Of a stretch of DNA of 64,000 nucleotides, positions 53,542 through 63,871 are shown piece by piece. Made by a program: the position numbers and the translations under genes. The stretch is from Phycisphaerales bacterium (lineage in GTDB: Bacteria > Planctomycetota > Phycisphaerae > Phycisphaerales > UBA1924), in the NCBI GenBank assembly GCA_029260455.1, contig JAJDDF010000003.1, positions 1 to 64,000 of the forward strand. The letters run 5' to 3'. Below the pieces are notes generated by a model. It ran no database searches and was not told the origin of the DNA. It worked only from the letters and a program-made list of their open reading frames with translations. Numbering within the stretch: the first letter of the stretch is position 1; the number at the start of each line of letters is the position of its first letter.

Positions 53542-54266
53542 GCGAATCGGCAAAGCCCGAGCCGAAACCCAAGCGGCAGCGCAGGCGCATCAAGTGGGAG
53601 CCGCCTGTGGCGATGCTGGTGCTCCTTTTACTTGGCATGTGGCTTGTTGTGGGGCCGGATAAGTATCAGGATATGGCGGTGCTGCGCGATGGGGCCCGTG
53701 TTGTGCCGATGCGCATTGGACCAGCCAAGGGCTATCTGGAAGTTGTAGAAACGGCAGATGAAGGGACGACCTATCGTTTGCTCTTTCGTGATGGCGCTGC
53801 ATCTGACGTGCTGGATGAAACGGCGCTGCGTGCGGTGGTGCCGGAGTCGCAGCTGCAGCGCGTGCGCGAACGAATGAGCACGCAAGGCACCGGCGGGCGC
53901 ATCAAGGAAGTTGTTTTTCGGCTCTTTGATATTTCCAGTTGGTGGAGTGTCGCGTGGATCGCCGTCGGGCTTGGCGGACAGGCCGCGTTCTTTGGGCGCA
54001 TGTTTATCCAGTGGATTGTTAGTGAGCGCAAGCGCACGAGTGTGGTGCCGGAATCGTTCTGGTGGTTGAGTCTGGGCGGGGGCGTGTGCTTGTTTGCGTA
54101 TTTCGCGTGGCGGCAGGACATCGTGGGCGTTTTGGGGCAGACCTCGGGCGTGGTGATTTATGCGCGAAATCTGAGGCTTATTCATAAACGGCGAAAACAA
54201 GCCCTGCGGGAAAAGGCCAAGGCACGCCGAGTTGAGCCTGGGGCGGCAACATCGCACGAGAATTAG
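53538..54266 (+). CDS. LAB_N (lipid-A-disaccharide synthase N-terminal-like) membrane protein
   Basis: 242 residues. An N-terminal hydrophobic segment (about 19-37), a soluble middle region and then three membrane segments with the LAB_N signature: GGQAAFFGRMFIQWIVSERKR, SFWWLSLGGGVCLFAYFAWRQD and GVVIYARNLRLI. In bacteria this domain occurs beside polyprenyl-phosphate glycosyltransferases and ArnT-like enzymes; its role is not defined. Translationally coupled to the GT2 gene. Confidence 0.85.
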   Translation: MSESAKPEPKPKRQRRRIKWEPPVAMLVLLLLGMWLVVGPDKYQDMAVLRDGARVVPMRIGPAKGYLEVVETADEGTTYRLLFRDGAASDVLDETALRAVVPESQLQRVRERMSTQGTGGRIKEVVFRLFDISSWWSVAWIAVGLGGQAAFFGRMFIQWIVSERKRTSVVPESFWWLSLGGGVCLFAYFAWRQDIVGVLGQTSGVVIYARNLRLIHKRRKQALREKAKARRVEPGAATSHEN

Positions 54267-54315
54267 AGGACCTCACTCACGCAGACCCCCTTGTGGAGCC
54301 GACGGTGAGGAGACT

Positions 54316-54915
54316 ATGCGTGTATTTCTCGACGGCAAAATGATCGGGACTGGCGACACCCTCAGCGAAGCACTTGCTCTAGCAGCACGTTCTGCGGGGG
54401 ATCGGCTGGTCGTTGAAGCCAAGGCAGATGGTCAGCAAGTGCCCGCGGCAGACCTGGAACACCCCCCGGAACAGGCGTCCTATGCCTCGGAATTGGCGGT
54501 GACTTCGGTCGAGTCCTCCCAGTTGGTGGCTTCGGCCCTGACTGATGCAGCAGAGGCACTGACGGATCTGGGGGCGGAGCAATCTGCGGTAGCAGAACTC
54601 TTGCAGGTTGGTGAGACACAGGAGGCGATGAGTCGTCTCGGCGGCCTTGTCGGGGTGTGGCAGCAGGTTGATCAGACGATGCTGCTTGCCCAGCAGGCGA
54701 TGGGGGATCGATTGCCCATCGACGCCTTCTCGACCGAGGCGGGCGAATTAACATCGCAGTTGGGCGCTATGCGGGATGCCCTTGAAGCGGGCGATCTGAC
54801 GACGGTGGCGGACCTTCTCGCGTATGACATGGATGGCTTGCCGGACCGTTGGTCTATCCTGTTGCGTGAGGTTGCCGAGCAGATCGGCATGTTGTGCACC
54901 ACGCAGGCAGGGTGA
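54316..54915 (+). CDS. Unknown 199-residue soluble protein A
   Basis: GGAGACT lies six bases before the ATG, which supports this start over the upstream ORF start. The product begins MRVFLDGKMIGTG, then a long acidic, Ala/Leu/Gln-rich helical region (for example VASALTDAAEALTDLGAEQSAVAELLQ) that may form a coiled coil. No family recognised. It is followed eight bases later by another unknown, so the two are probably one operon. Confidence 0.6.
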   Translation: MRVFLDGKMIGTGDTLSEALALAARSAGDRLVVEAKADGQQVPAADLEHPPEQASYASELAVTSVESSQLVASALTDAAEALTDLGAEQSAVAELLQVGETQEAMSRLGGLVGVWQQVDQTMLLAQQAMGDRLPIDAFSTEAGELTSQLGAMRDALEAGDLTTVADLLAYDMDGLPDRWSILLREVAEQIGMLCTTQAG

Positions 54916-54922
54916 GGGTTTG

Positions 54923-55606
54923 ATGGCAGCGAAGTCGGGTCAAAAAAACAGGATCGATGTCCTGATGGATGAGGCAAGTGTCGCGCTTGCTGAGGGTCGT
55001 TATTTCGACGCGGAGCGCGTTGCGAATGTAGCCTTGGGTGGAGCGGAGCAGGTCAGTGACTACGAGCGTATGGCGCGAATTCTGTTGCCTTTGCAGGAAG
55101 CGCGTCGGCAGAAACGACTGGCAGCGATCGACACCGGGCGTCTTACTTGTTTGTCAGATGTGCAACACGATGAAGTGGTGCTCGAAGCCGGGTGCTATTT
55201 GTTAGAGCCAATGATGGTCGCAGCGCACGGGCGCGACCTGCGTTTGCGTGCCAATGAAGAGAAGGTGCCGGTGTTGGTTGTGGTGCGCGAGCCGAAGACT
55301 CAGATGGGGTTGTGGCCAATTTGCATGATTGGGCCGAAGACGGTGCGTGCGCGGGTTGCCCCGCCTGCCAAGGGTGCAGATGACGAACCGGAGCCGACGA
55401 TTGAGTGGATGGTGTCTGCCTCTGAAGCCCTTGGCAATGAAGCATTTGCCATGGTCGACCCGGATGGTGAGGCAGCGACGCGCGTCAAGCAAATAAGCGA
55501 AGTGTTGTCGACATGCAATGAGCATGAGAAACTGCATCAATGGCTTGCAGAAGCATGCCGCGAGGCGGCGCAGCTTGTACCTGCAAATTCCAATAGCTCA
55601 CGCTGA
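54923..55606 (+). CDS. Unknown 227-residue soluble protein B
   Basis: From the ATG of MAAKSGQKN, after a GAGGG site. The first 60 residues (ASVALAEGRYFDAERVANVALGGAEQ) look like one TPR-type helical pair. The middle is beta-rich (VVLEAGCYLLEPMMVA, VPVLVVVREPKTQMGLWPICMIG) and the C-terminus helical. Family not recognised. Genomic coupling to protein A suggests a shared process. Confidence 0.6.
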   Translation: MAAKSGQKNRIDVLMDEASVALAEGRYFDAERVANVALGGAEQVSDYERMARILLPLQEARRQKRLAAIDTGRLTCLSDVQHDEVVLEAGCYLLEPMMVAAHGRDLRLRANEEKVPVLVVVREPKTQMGLWPICMIGPKTVRARVAPPAKGADDEPEPTIEWMVSASEALGNEAFAMVDPDGEAATRVKQISEVLSTCNEHEKLHQWLAEACREAAQLVPANSNSSR

Positions 55607-55630
55607 CGCACTGCGTTCACACATCAAAGT

Positions 55631-55668
55631 GAAAAAAGAAAAACGCAGCGCGTATTGAAGGCGCTGCG
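55631..55668 (-). terminator. Intrinsic terminator after the glycine-zipper gene
   Basis: On the minus strand a stem CGCAGCGC / GCGCTGCG with a nine-base loop is followed by TTTTTCTTTTTTC. It lies 21 bases past the stop; on the plus strand it may also end protein B's transcript. Confidence 0.75.
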
Positions 55669-55688
55669 CAATCTGTGCTGTGAAATGA

Positions 55689-55985
55689 TTACCAGTCGTT
55701 GTCGTAGCGATCGTCGTAGCGGTCATTGCGACGATTTTGGTCGCCGATGACAGCCCCACCGACGCCACCAATGATCGCGCCCGCGGCCGCACCTTTGCCC
55801 GCGTCACCAGTCAACGAGCCAAGCCCCAAGCCCGCGAGCGCGCCGAGGGTTGCGCCTGAGACAGCGCCTTCGCCGGCGTTGTTGCAGCCGGAGGCAGTGA
55901 AGCTGGCGGCAAGGAGGAGTGAGAGCGCTGCGCCTTTGAATGCGAGACGAGGACGGCGAATACGGGTTGATGTTATTTTTGTCAT
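55689..55985 (-). CDS. Glycine-zipper lipoprotein
   Basis: 98 residues from the ATG of MTKITSTRIRR. A basic start and hydrophobic stretch end in lipobox FTASGC. The mature part is a glycine zipper (GATLGALAGLGLGSLTGDAGKGAAAGAIIGGVGGAVIG in short Gly-x3-Gly steps) and ends in an Arg/Asp/Tyr tail (RRNDRYDDRYDNDW). This is the SlyB/YMGG-like 17-kDa surface antigen architecture; a membrane-integrity role is usual, but the exact function is unknown. Confidence 0.85.
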   Translation of the reverse strand: MTKITSTRIRRPRLAFKGAALSLLLAASFTASGCNNAGEGAVSGATLGALAGLGLGSLTGDAGKGAAAGAIIGGVGGAVIGDQNRRNDRYDDRYDNDW

Positions 55986-56336
55986 GATTATGAACCTGCC
56001 TTTTCTCAATCTGGGGTGCTGTTGATTTCGGGCATTTGACCACTGTCTGGTACCGCGCGGCGGGGCCCGAGGTTGCCTCACCGGGGCGGTACGAGATGCT
56101 CTATTATTCATGAGCGTCTACTCGGCAGGATTGATTCCATCGTGTTTCAGGTGCGTAGAAAATCGTTCTGGGGGTTCATTGAGGACGATTTTTGCGGTTC
56201 TGGTGGTCGGATCCGGGGTTGGGAGGGGATGAGAAGGGATTATCGGACCCACTCTTGCGAGGCTTTCGACCCGTAGAGCTACTCCAGCTAAGATCGCGCG
56301 CCGATGCACTTGGAGTATTGCACTGATGGGGAGATC

Positions 56337-57197
56337 ATGACAGAAGGCGAAACACGTTCGACCCGCTTGAACTCGCGGTGGCTCTTGAAGCTTGTCATTT
56401 TTGCGGTTGTGTCGGCGGGGTTTGGCGCGTGGGGCATGTACGACGCATTCATTGCGTATCCAAAGCGCGGGCAACGCGTGGCGCAGTTTGAGTTGCTTGA
56501 ATACTTTGATAAATCTGATGCGAAGGGAATGCTGTATCGCGCCTCGGTAGATGATCCGGCGGCCGAGCAGGTGCGCTTGACGGAGGAGTATGAGCGCAAG
56601 GCGCAGTTGACAGATATTGAACTTGCGCGGCTGAGCTGGCTCAATGAACTGGCGAAGGTTGCGAATCTGACGGTGTTGGCGCAAGAGAACACCGACATGG
56701 TATCTCGACCACCAGCGGAGCAGGAAGACACGCAGACATGGTTTGTTGTGCCGGCGACGTCACGGGATGATCTTGGCAAGACACTGGCGGGGAAGAAGGC
56801 ACCGCCGCCATTGTCGGATTTAGACATTGTTTTTCAGTACGGTATTGCCGCAGTCGGGTGGGGCGTGTGCGTACTTGTGCTGTGGCGCATCATGCGCAGT
56901 GGAACGATCAAGTATCGCTATGTGTCCGAGGATAGGCGGTTGATTCTGCCGGATGGTCGCGAGATTACGCCGAGTGACATTGAACTTGTCGACAAGCGCG
57001 ACTGGCACAAATTTTATGTGTATTTGAAGCTCAAGGACTCGGGCAAAGAGGTGAAGCTCGATGTGCTGCGTTTTGTGCCGCTCGAAGAGTGGGTGCTTGA
57101 GATGGCAAAGCATGTCGAGGGGTATGAGGGCGATGATGAGGCGCCAACTGAGGATGATTCAGAGAATGCCTCAGAGACTGCGGAATCCCCTGCATAA
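56337..57197 (+). CDS. Unknown two-TM membrane protein
   Basis: 286 residues from the ATG of MTEGETRS. TM1 is about 20-42 (LVIFAVVSAGFGAWGMYDAFI) and TM2 about 168-190 (YGIAAVGWGVCVLVLWRIM), with a charged helical domain between them that should be extracytoplasmic or cytoplasmic depending on orientation. The C-terminal about 95 residues have PH-like beta strands (IKYRYVSEDRRLILPDGREI, DWHKFYVYLKLK) and a Glu/Ser-rich tail. Family not recognised. Confidence 0.65.
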   Translation: MTEGETRSTRLNSRWLLKLVIFAVVSAGFGAWGMYDAFIAYPKRGQRVAQFELLEYFDKSDAKGMLYRASVDDPAAEQVRLTEEYERKAQLTDIELARLSWLNELAKVANLTVLAQENTDMVSRPPAEQEDTQTWFVVPATSRDDLGKTLAGKKAPPPLSDLDIVFQYGIAAVGWGVCVLVLWRIMRSGTIKYRYVSEDRRLILPDGREITPSDIELVDKRDWHKFYVYLKLKDSGKEVKLDVLRFVPLEEWVLEMAKHVEGYEGDDEAPTEDDSENASETAESPA

Positions 57198-57239
57198 GTT
57201 CCGCTGCAATGCTGTCGGGCAGAATCCCAGAGAAGACGC

Positions 57240-57761
57240 ATGGGCATAGTGCTTGGTATTGGGCTTACGGTGTACTGCCTTGTGATGGTGGGCGCGACGA
57301 TCATCGGTTTGCCCGGCATGTGGCTGATGTTGGTCGCGGCGCTTGGTGTGCAGTTCTATGACGCGGGAACGTTTTCGTGGTGGACCCTTGGTGTTGCTGC
57401 GGCGCTGACGATTGCAGCGGAGATTGCAGAGTTTGTTTCTGGGGCCGCGGGCGCGAAGGCGGGGGGCGCATCGCGCAAGGCGATGGGTGCAGCGGTGATT
57501 GGCGGCATTGTCGGCGCGATCGTGGGCACGTTTGCCATTCCCATTCCGATTGTCGGCACGCTTCTTGGTTCAGCGATCGGCGCTGGACTTGCGGCGTCAA
57601 GTATTGAACTGCGTGCTCAGGATATTGAAGGCGCAGCGCTGCGCAAGCGCGCCGTCAAGGTGGGCGCGGGGGCTGCAGCGGGACGACTGGTTGCAGTTGT
57701 GATCAAGGGCGGGTTTGCGCTGGTGCTTGCGATCCTGCTTGCGACGGCGTCGTTCGTGTAG
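57240..57761 (+). CDS. DUF456 family membrane protein
   Basis: 173 residues, almost entirely hydrophobic: five or six segments with Gly/Ala-rich helices (GASRKAMGAAVIGGIVGAIVG, FAIPIPIVGTLLGSAIGAGLA). The early GLPGMWLML and the pattern GxxGxxKAxGxSR in the middle mark DUF456, a small membrane family of unknown function. Its last 59 bases overlap the convergent phosphorylase gene. Confidence 0.88.
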   Translation: MGIVLGIGLTVYCLVMVGATIIGLPGMWLMLVAALGVQFYDAGTFSWWTLGVAAALTIAAEIAEFVSGAAGAKAGGASRKAMGAAVIGGIVGAIVGTFAIPIPIVGTLLGSAIGAGLAASSIELRAQDIEGAALRKRAVKVGAGAAAGRLVAVVIKGGFALVLAILLATASFV

Positions 57762-60393
57762 CACCAGATTCTGACACACTTGCAGAGATGTGCGTGGGTG
57801 CATCTTGATCCCAGGCGATCAACCCCGGGGACAATGTGCCGATGAGTCGATCATCGCGCGGCATGACGCGCACGGCGTAGCCTCGCCTGCCGGAACCGCC
57901 GGGCACGTATTCGGCGCGGAAGAGGTGTGTGCCTGCGGGAAGCGCTTCGATGTGTGTCATGTCAATCGGTGTGCCTTCGACAAGATCGCCCAGTGCGGTC
58001 ACTTCGCCGGCGTACATCTGCACGCGCACTTCGTTGGGTGCAAGTCCGCCCAGATCAACTTCTGCCTGCATATGCACAGGCGTGCGCACTGGGACACTTG
58101 CGCGCACATCAGTGGTGACATTGCGCACTTTGATGCCCGGCCAGTGGCGTTTGAAGCGCCGAAGTTGCTCTGCCAATCCGCGTGCTTCCGCGAGGCCATC
58201 TGCTTGCAATGAGCCCGACAATCCGTGTGCAAGAAGGTAATAATGCTCGGCGTATTCGGCGACCATGCGGTTTGTTGAATACTGCGGCGTGAAGTGGCGC
58301 AGGTTGTGTTTGATGCGTGTGAGCCATGCCTTGGGCAGATTGTCTTCGGTGCGGTCATAGAACTCGGGAACGATCTGGCGCTCGAGGAGGTCATAGAGCG
58401 CCTTGGATTCGACATCGTCTGCGAGATTCTGATCGTCGTAGCTTTCGCCGCGTCCGATCGAGAAGCCGCGTCCCGGCTCGTGGGCTTCATCCCACCAGCC
58501 ATCGAGGATGGAGCAGTTGAGTACGCCGTTCATCGCAGCTTTCATGCCGCTTGTGCCGGAGGCTTCCATGCCACGCTTTGGCGTATTGAGCCAGATATCG
58601 CAACCTTGCGTCATGCGGCGTGCGACTTCGATGTCGTAATCTTCGAGGAAGACAATGCGCCGGAACTCGGATGTTTCGCTGAGCTTTACGATGTCTCTGA
58701 TGAGTCCCTTGCCGGGCCCATCGGCGGGGTGGGCCTTGCCTGCAACGATGACTTGTACTGGGCGATCGGTGTCGTTGAGCAATGCACTTAAGCGTTCGAG
58801 ATCGCGCATGAGCAGCGTGCCGCGCTTGTAGGTGGCGAAGCGGCGTGCGAAGCCGATGGTGAACGTATTGGGATCGAGTGCACCGGAAGCGCGATCAATT
58901 TGTCCGGCGGGTGCGCCACGCGCAATAAGCTGTTTGCGCAATCGCGCCCGGCACCATGTGACGAGTGATCTACGGCGGTCGTTGCGAAAGCTCCAGAGTT
59001 CTTCATCGGGGATGTCATAGACTGCAAGCCAGGTGTGATGATCTGTCGGGTCAAGCTGCCAGTCAGGGTCGATATAGCGGTCGTAGAGTTCGACGAGGCC
59101 TTTGCTGATCCAGCTTCGCGGGTGGACGCCGTTCGTGACGTGCCCGATCGGGACTTCGCCTTCGGGCAAACCGGGCCAGATGTGTTGCCACATGTTGCGT
59201 GACACTGCACCGTGCAGTTTCGAGACGCCATTGGTGAATTGTGCGCAGCGCAGGGCGAGGACGGCCATCGAGAAGAACTCGCCGCTGTCGAAGGGGTTGG
59301 CGCGTCCGAGTGCGAGCATGCCATCGCGGTCAATGCCGAGGCGCCCCATGAACCTGCCCAGATAGCGATCGACCATGTCAGGTGAAAAACGATCAATACC
59401 AGCGGGAACGGGTGTGTGCGTGGTGAAGAGGTTGCCTGCGGCGGCGGCTTCGCGTGCTTCTTCAAAGCCTACGCCGTGCGCTTCGCGCAAGCGTGCAATG
59501 CGTTCGAGGCCGAGGAAGGCAGCGTGGCCTTCATTGATGTGAAAGACAGTGGGGTGTTCACCGATTTTGTCGAGTGCGCGGATGCCGCCGACCCCGAGGA
59601 CGATTTCCTGTTGGATGCGTGTTTCGATGTCGCCGCCGTAGAGGGTGCGGGTGATGTCGCGATCGGCGCGCGAATTTTCGGGAAAGTTGGTGTCGAGGAG
59701 ATACAGGGGGACGCGGCCGACCTGCGTTTTCCAGATGCCGATGGTGACATCACGGTCGGGGAGTTCGACATGGACGCGGTATTGCTCGCCGGTGTCTGGA
59801 TCGATCAGGCGTTTGACGGGTTGGTTGGGGAAATCAAGGTCGGGGTAGGTTTCCTGCTGATAGCCGTCGGCATTGAGGTATTGGTGAAAGTAACCGTTGC
59901 GATAGAGCAGACCTACGGCGCAGAGGGGGATGCCAAGTTCAGATGCGGATTTCAGGTGATCGCCAGCAAGGCCGCCGAGACCTCCGGAATAAATCTGGAA
60001 ACATTCGGTGAGACCGAATTCGGCGCTGAAGTAGGCAACGCGGAGGGGTGGGCCGTCATTGCCTTCGCACACGGCGGGGTATTGGCGCTCGAACCAACTG
60101 GCGCGCTGGGCGTGTTCGGTGAAGCGTGCATAGACAATCGCAAGGGCGTGGAGATAGGACTGATCGCGTGCGACACGTTCGAGCAATGACTGATCAACTT
60201 GGCCGAGCATTTTGACGGGGTTGTGGGCAGTTGATTCCCAAAGGTCGCGATCGAGGCGGAGAAAGAGGTCGACGGCTTCAGGGTGCCAGGTCCACCAGAG
60301 GTTGTGTGCGATTTCGAGCAGCGGCTTGAGGGGCTCGGGCACGGAGGGCACGACACGGAAACTGCGAACGTTGGCCTGGCCTGCGGGAAGCAT
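57703..60393 (-). CDS. Alpha-glucan phosphorylase (GT35, GlgP-like)
   Basis: 896 residues. Releases glucose-1-phosphate from glycogen-like glucans. Ordered features are an N-terminal DUF3417-type region (VPEPLKPLLEIAHNLWWTWHPEA), HINEGHAAF, VAGKAHPAD-GKG for phosphate binding, and EASGTSGMKAAMNG carrying the PLP Lys. The C-terminal about 170 residues are a separate beta-rich segment before a Ser/Thr/Pro tail, as in the archaeal/bacterial alpha-glucan phosphorylase subgroup. The 3' end overlaps DUF456 convergently. No other glycogen gene is in the window. Confidence 0.95.
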   Translation of the reverse strand: MLPAGQANVRSFRVVPSVPEPLKPLLEIAHNLWWTWHPEAVDLFLRLDRDLWESTAHNPVKMLGQVDQSLLERVARDQSYLHALAIVYARFTEHAQRASWFERQYPAVCEGNDGPPLRVAYFSAEFGLTECFQIYSGGLGGLAGDHLKSASELGIPLCAVGLLYRNGYFHQYLNADGYQQETYPDLDFPNQPVKRLIDPDTGEQYRVHVELPDRDVTIGIWKTQVGRVPLYLLDTNFPENSRADRDITRTLYGGDIETRIQQEIVLGVGGIRALDKIGEHPTVFHINEGHAAFLGLERIARLREAHGVGFEEAREAAAAGNLFTTHTPVPAGIDRFSPDMVDRYLGRFMGRLGIDRDGMLALGRANPFDSGEFFSMAVLALRCAQFTNGVSKLHGAVSRNMWQHIWPGLPEGEVPIGHVTNGVHPRSWISKGLVELYDRYIDPDWQLDPTDHHTWLAVYDIPDEELWSFRNDRRRSLVTWCRARLRKQLIARGAPAGQIDRASGALDPNTFTIGFARRFATYKRGTLLMRDLERLSALLNDTDRPVQVIVAGKAHPADGPGKGLIRDIVKLSETSEFRRIVFLEDYDIEVARRMTQGCDIWLNTPKRGMEASGTSGMKAAMNGVLNCSILDGWWDEAHEPGRGFSIGRGESYDDQNLADDVESKALYDLLERQIVPEFYDRTEDNLPKAWLTRIKHNLRHFTPQYSTNRMVAEYAEHYYLLAHGLSGSLQADGLAEARGLAEQLRRFKRHWPGIKVRNVTTDVRASVPVRTPVHMQAEVDLGGLAPNEVRVQMYAGEVTALGDLVEGTPIDMTHIEALPAGTHLFRAEYVPGGSGRRGYAVRVMPRDDRLIGTLSPGLIAWDQDAPTHISASVSESGATRTTPSQAGSQAPAQTRP

Positions 60394-60570
60394 GTCAGAT
60401 GTCCTCCTTGAGAAGCATCGAGTGTGTCAAAAAGCGAACCATCGCGAAGATTCCTTATCGGTGCGGTCATGGGGGTTGGGCAAGCGAGTCGTGATAATCC
60501 GTGAAGAACATTGAACCCTGATTGAGGGGTGTTGGCTATTGCATCTTGAGGATAGCGGCCTCAGTGCGGG

Positions 60571-62675
60571 TCAGGGAGCAGTTTTGCGGGCGAGAAGCCA
60601 TCCGAGTTCGGGGCGACGGAGCAATCGGGAGAGGGCAGCGTAGAGGGTGCCCCCGGCGATGACGCCGCCCGCGAGGATCAGGGCGTGCCCCGGACGGGTA
60701 TCTGAGACATGGGGACGGATGAGGACCATTGCACCGATCGCGGCGGGGGCCATGAGCAGGGCGAGGCCAACTGAAAGGCCAAGTGAGCGGAGGAGCCCGG
60801 CATCGGTGAGGTGCCAGCCCTGGGCGGCGGCATGTTTGCGCAGCAGGATCGCGAGCGCGACAACCTGCAGCAGTGCGAAGATAGCTGATGCAAGTGCGAC
60901 GCCTTGTTCGCGCAGGGGCCACATAAGGATGAGACTCAGCACGATATTGCCCGTGATGGTGGCGATGCCGACGAACATGGGTGTGCGCATGTAACCCTGG
61001 GCATAAAAGGCGCGCGTGAAGACATGTGTTGCGCCGATTGCGACAACTGCAGGCGCGTAGGCAAAGAGGGTGCGCGCGACGCGCTGGGCGTCAGCTTCCA
61101 TGAATGCTTTGCCGGTGGTGACATAGCGTCCGGGCGCGCCGCCGTAGATCGTGCGGACAAGTTCGTAGCGCACGAGGATGAGGCCGATCGCAGCGGGGAT
61201 GCCGATGAAGAGTGTGGTGCGCAAGCTTCGGCGGAGAGTGTCACCAAAGCGAAGCGGGTCTTTGGTATGTCTGCTCAATTCCGGAAAGACGGCGGTAGCG
61301 ATGGCGATTGCAAAGACGCCAAGGGGGAGTTGATACAGGCGCTGGGCGTAATACAAAATCGATGCTGAACCAGTATCGAGTGGGTAGGGATGCCCTGCGA
61401 TAGTTGGCCCGATGAGGACGGGCCACCCGGCGATGACGGCATCGATGAGCAGGCCAAGTTGCGCAGCGCCAAGACCAAGGATGACGGGCAACATGCGTTT
61501 GCCAAGGCCTGTGAGTTCGCTGATTGCGGGGCGAAGGTCGGTTGTCCAGCGCACGCGGCCGCGCAGTTCGAGAAAGCACCAGAGCAGTTGCAGCGCGCCT
61601 GCGCCGGTGACGCCCACCGCGAGCCACGCGGCGACGCGGGGGAGGTTGCGCGGGTGACCAAGGCCGAAGATCCACGCGGATGCTGCGAGGGCGGAGATCA
61701 TGCAGATATTGAGAATGATGGGGGCAGCGGCGGTGGGGGCGAAGCGGCCCTGGGTTTGCAGCATCGCGCCGAGGACTGCGGTGCCGCAGACGAGGGGCAT
61801 GAATGGCAACATGATCATGGTCATAGTGACGACGCCCGCTGCGTTGCCTGTGCCGCCGATGGGGCCCGGGGTGTCGATGGTGCGCAGTGCGAGGAACAAG
61901 CCGAGTTCGCCAAGTGCGGCGAGAGCGCAGAGCGCACAGAGCGCGACGATGACCGTGAGTGATGCGAATCGATCCGCCGCGACAGGGTCATCTTCGCGCA
62001 GTTGTGTGTAGCGCGGGAGAAACGCCGCGGTAAGGGCCCCTTCACCAAAGAGTCTGCGGAAGATATTTGGAATCAGGAACGCGGTGAAGAAAGCGGAGGC
62101 GATGGCGCTGGCGCCAAAGACCGCGGCGAAGACAGCATCGCGTGCTAGGCCAAAGACGCGGCTGGTGAGCGTGAGCAGCAGGAAGGTGCGGGCGTGGGTG
62201 ATGAAGTCGGTGCGGTTGTTTTCATCAGTGATGTGGCGCTTGCGAGCATGAAGGGGGGCAAGAAACCGAAGGGCAACAGTGGCGATGAGGCCAAGTGCAA
62301 TGCCGCCCATATTGGCAGCGAGATCATCGGGGACACTTTGGCGGCGGAAGTATGGGTGTGATTGGGCCGCTTCATCAATGACTGCGAAACCGCTTGCGAA
62401 GATGAACGTGAGCAGCAGCGCTTCGAGAGAACCGATCGGCCCGAGCCAGCGCGTGAGCGTAAGCAAGACGGTGAAGAGACCAAAGGCCGCGAAGTGTGCG
62501 TACAAATCGGTGCGCGGGACCGGCCCCGGCACATTCAGATTGGGCCAGAGCGTGAGGCCAAGGAGAACGAAAGCATAGATGATGAAGGCAATGCGCCACA
62601 GAAGGCGCGCGCTGATCAATGCGCGCAGAAGTGTCCAGAGGCGCGCTGGTGTCGAGGCATCAGGCATAGGGGCAT

Positions 62676-62679
<4 letters not shown>
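60571..62679 (-). CDS. murJ: VanZ-like domain fused to lipid II flippase MurJ
   Basis: 702 residues in two parts. Residues about 25-145 are VanZ-like: a membrane helix, YAHFAAFG with His62, Glu103-Gln106 in IDEAAQ, and PDDLAANMGG (Asp118, Asn123), the usual VanZ spacing. From about 165 on is MurJ (MviN), with SRVFGLARDAVFAAVFG, FRRLFGEGALTAAFLPRY and about 13 further membrane segments; it flips lipid II for peptidoglycan. The ATGA at its start overlaps the ParA stop. Neither domain looks degenerate. The fusion is the point of interest. Confidence 0.9.
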
Positions 62680-63707
<1,028 letters not shown>

Positions 63708-63871
63708 GACCGGGTCGCGTGGTTCCTGCATGGCGTGATGGTAGCAGTGTTTGCAGGGGAGGGCTCTGGGTATCGGACTCCAGCGGGGTAGAAAGCACTC
63801 TGCGGGTGCGTTCGGCGGCAAGGGTTCGATCGATCACGTCGATGAAAGAGGGGGGTGGTTTTGGAGGGGTG

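Noticed and set aside
59416-60189. 257-codon plus-strand ORF opposite the glucan phosphorylase gene
   Set aside because: It is a shadow frame of a strongly conserved gene with no ribosome site or family pattern.
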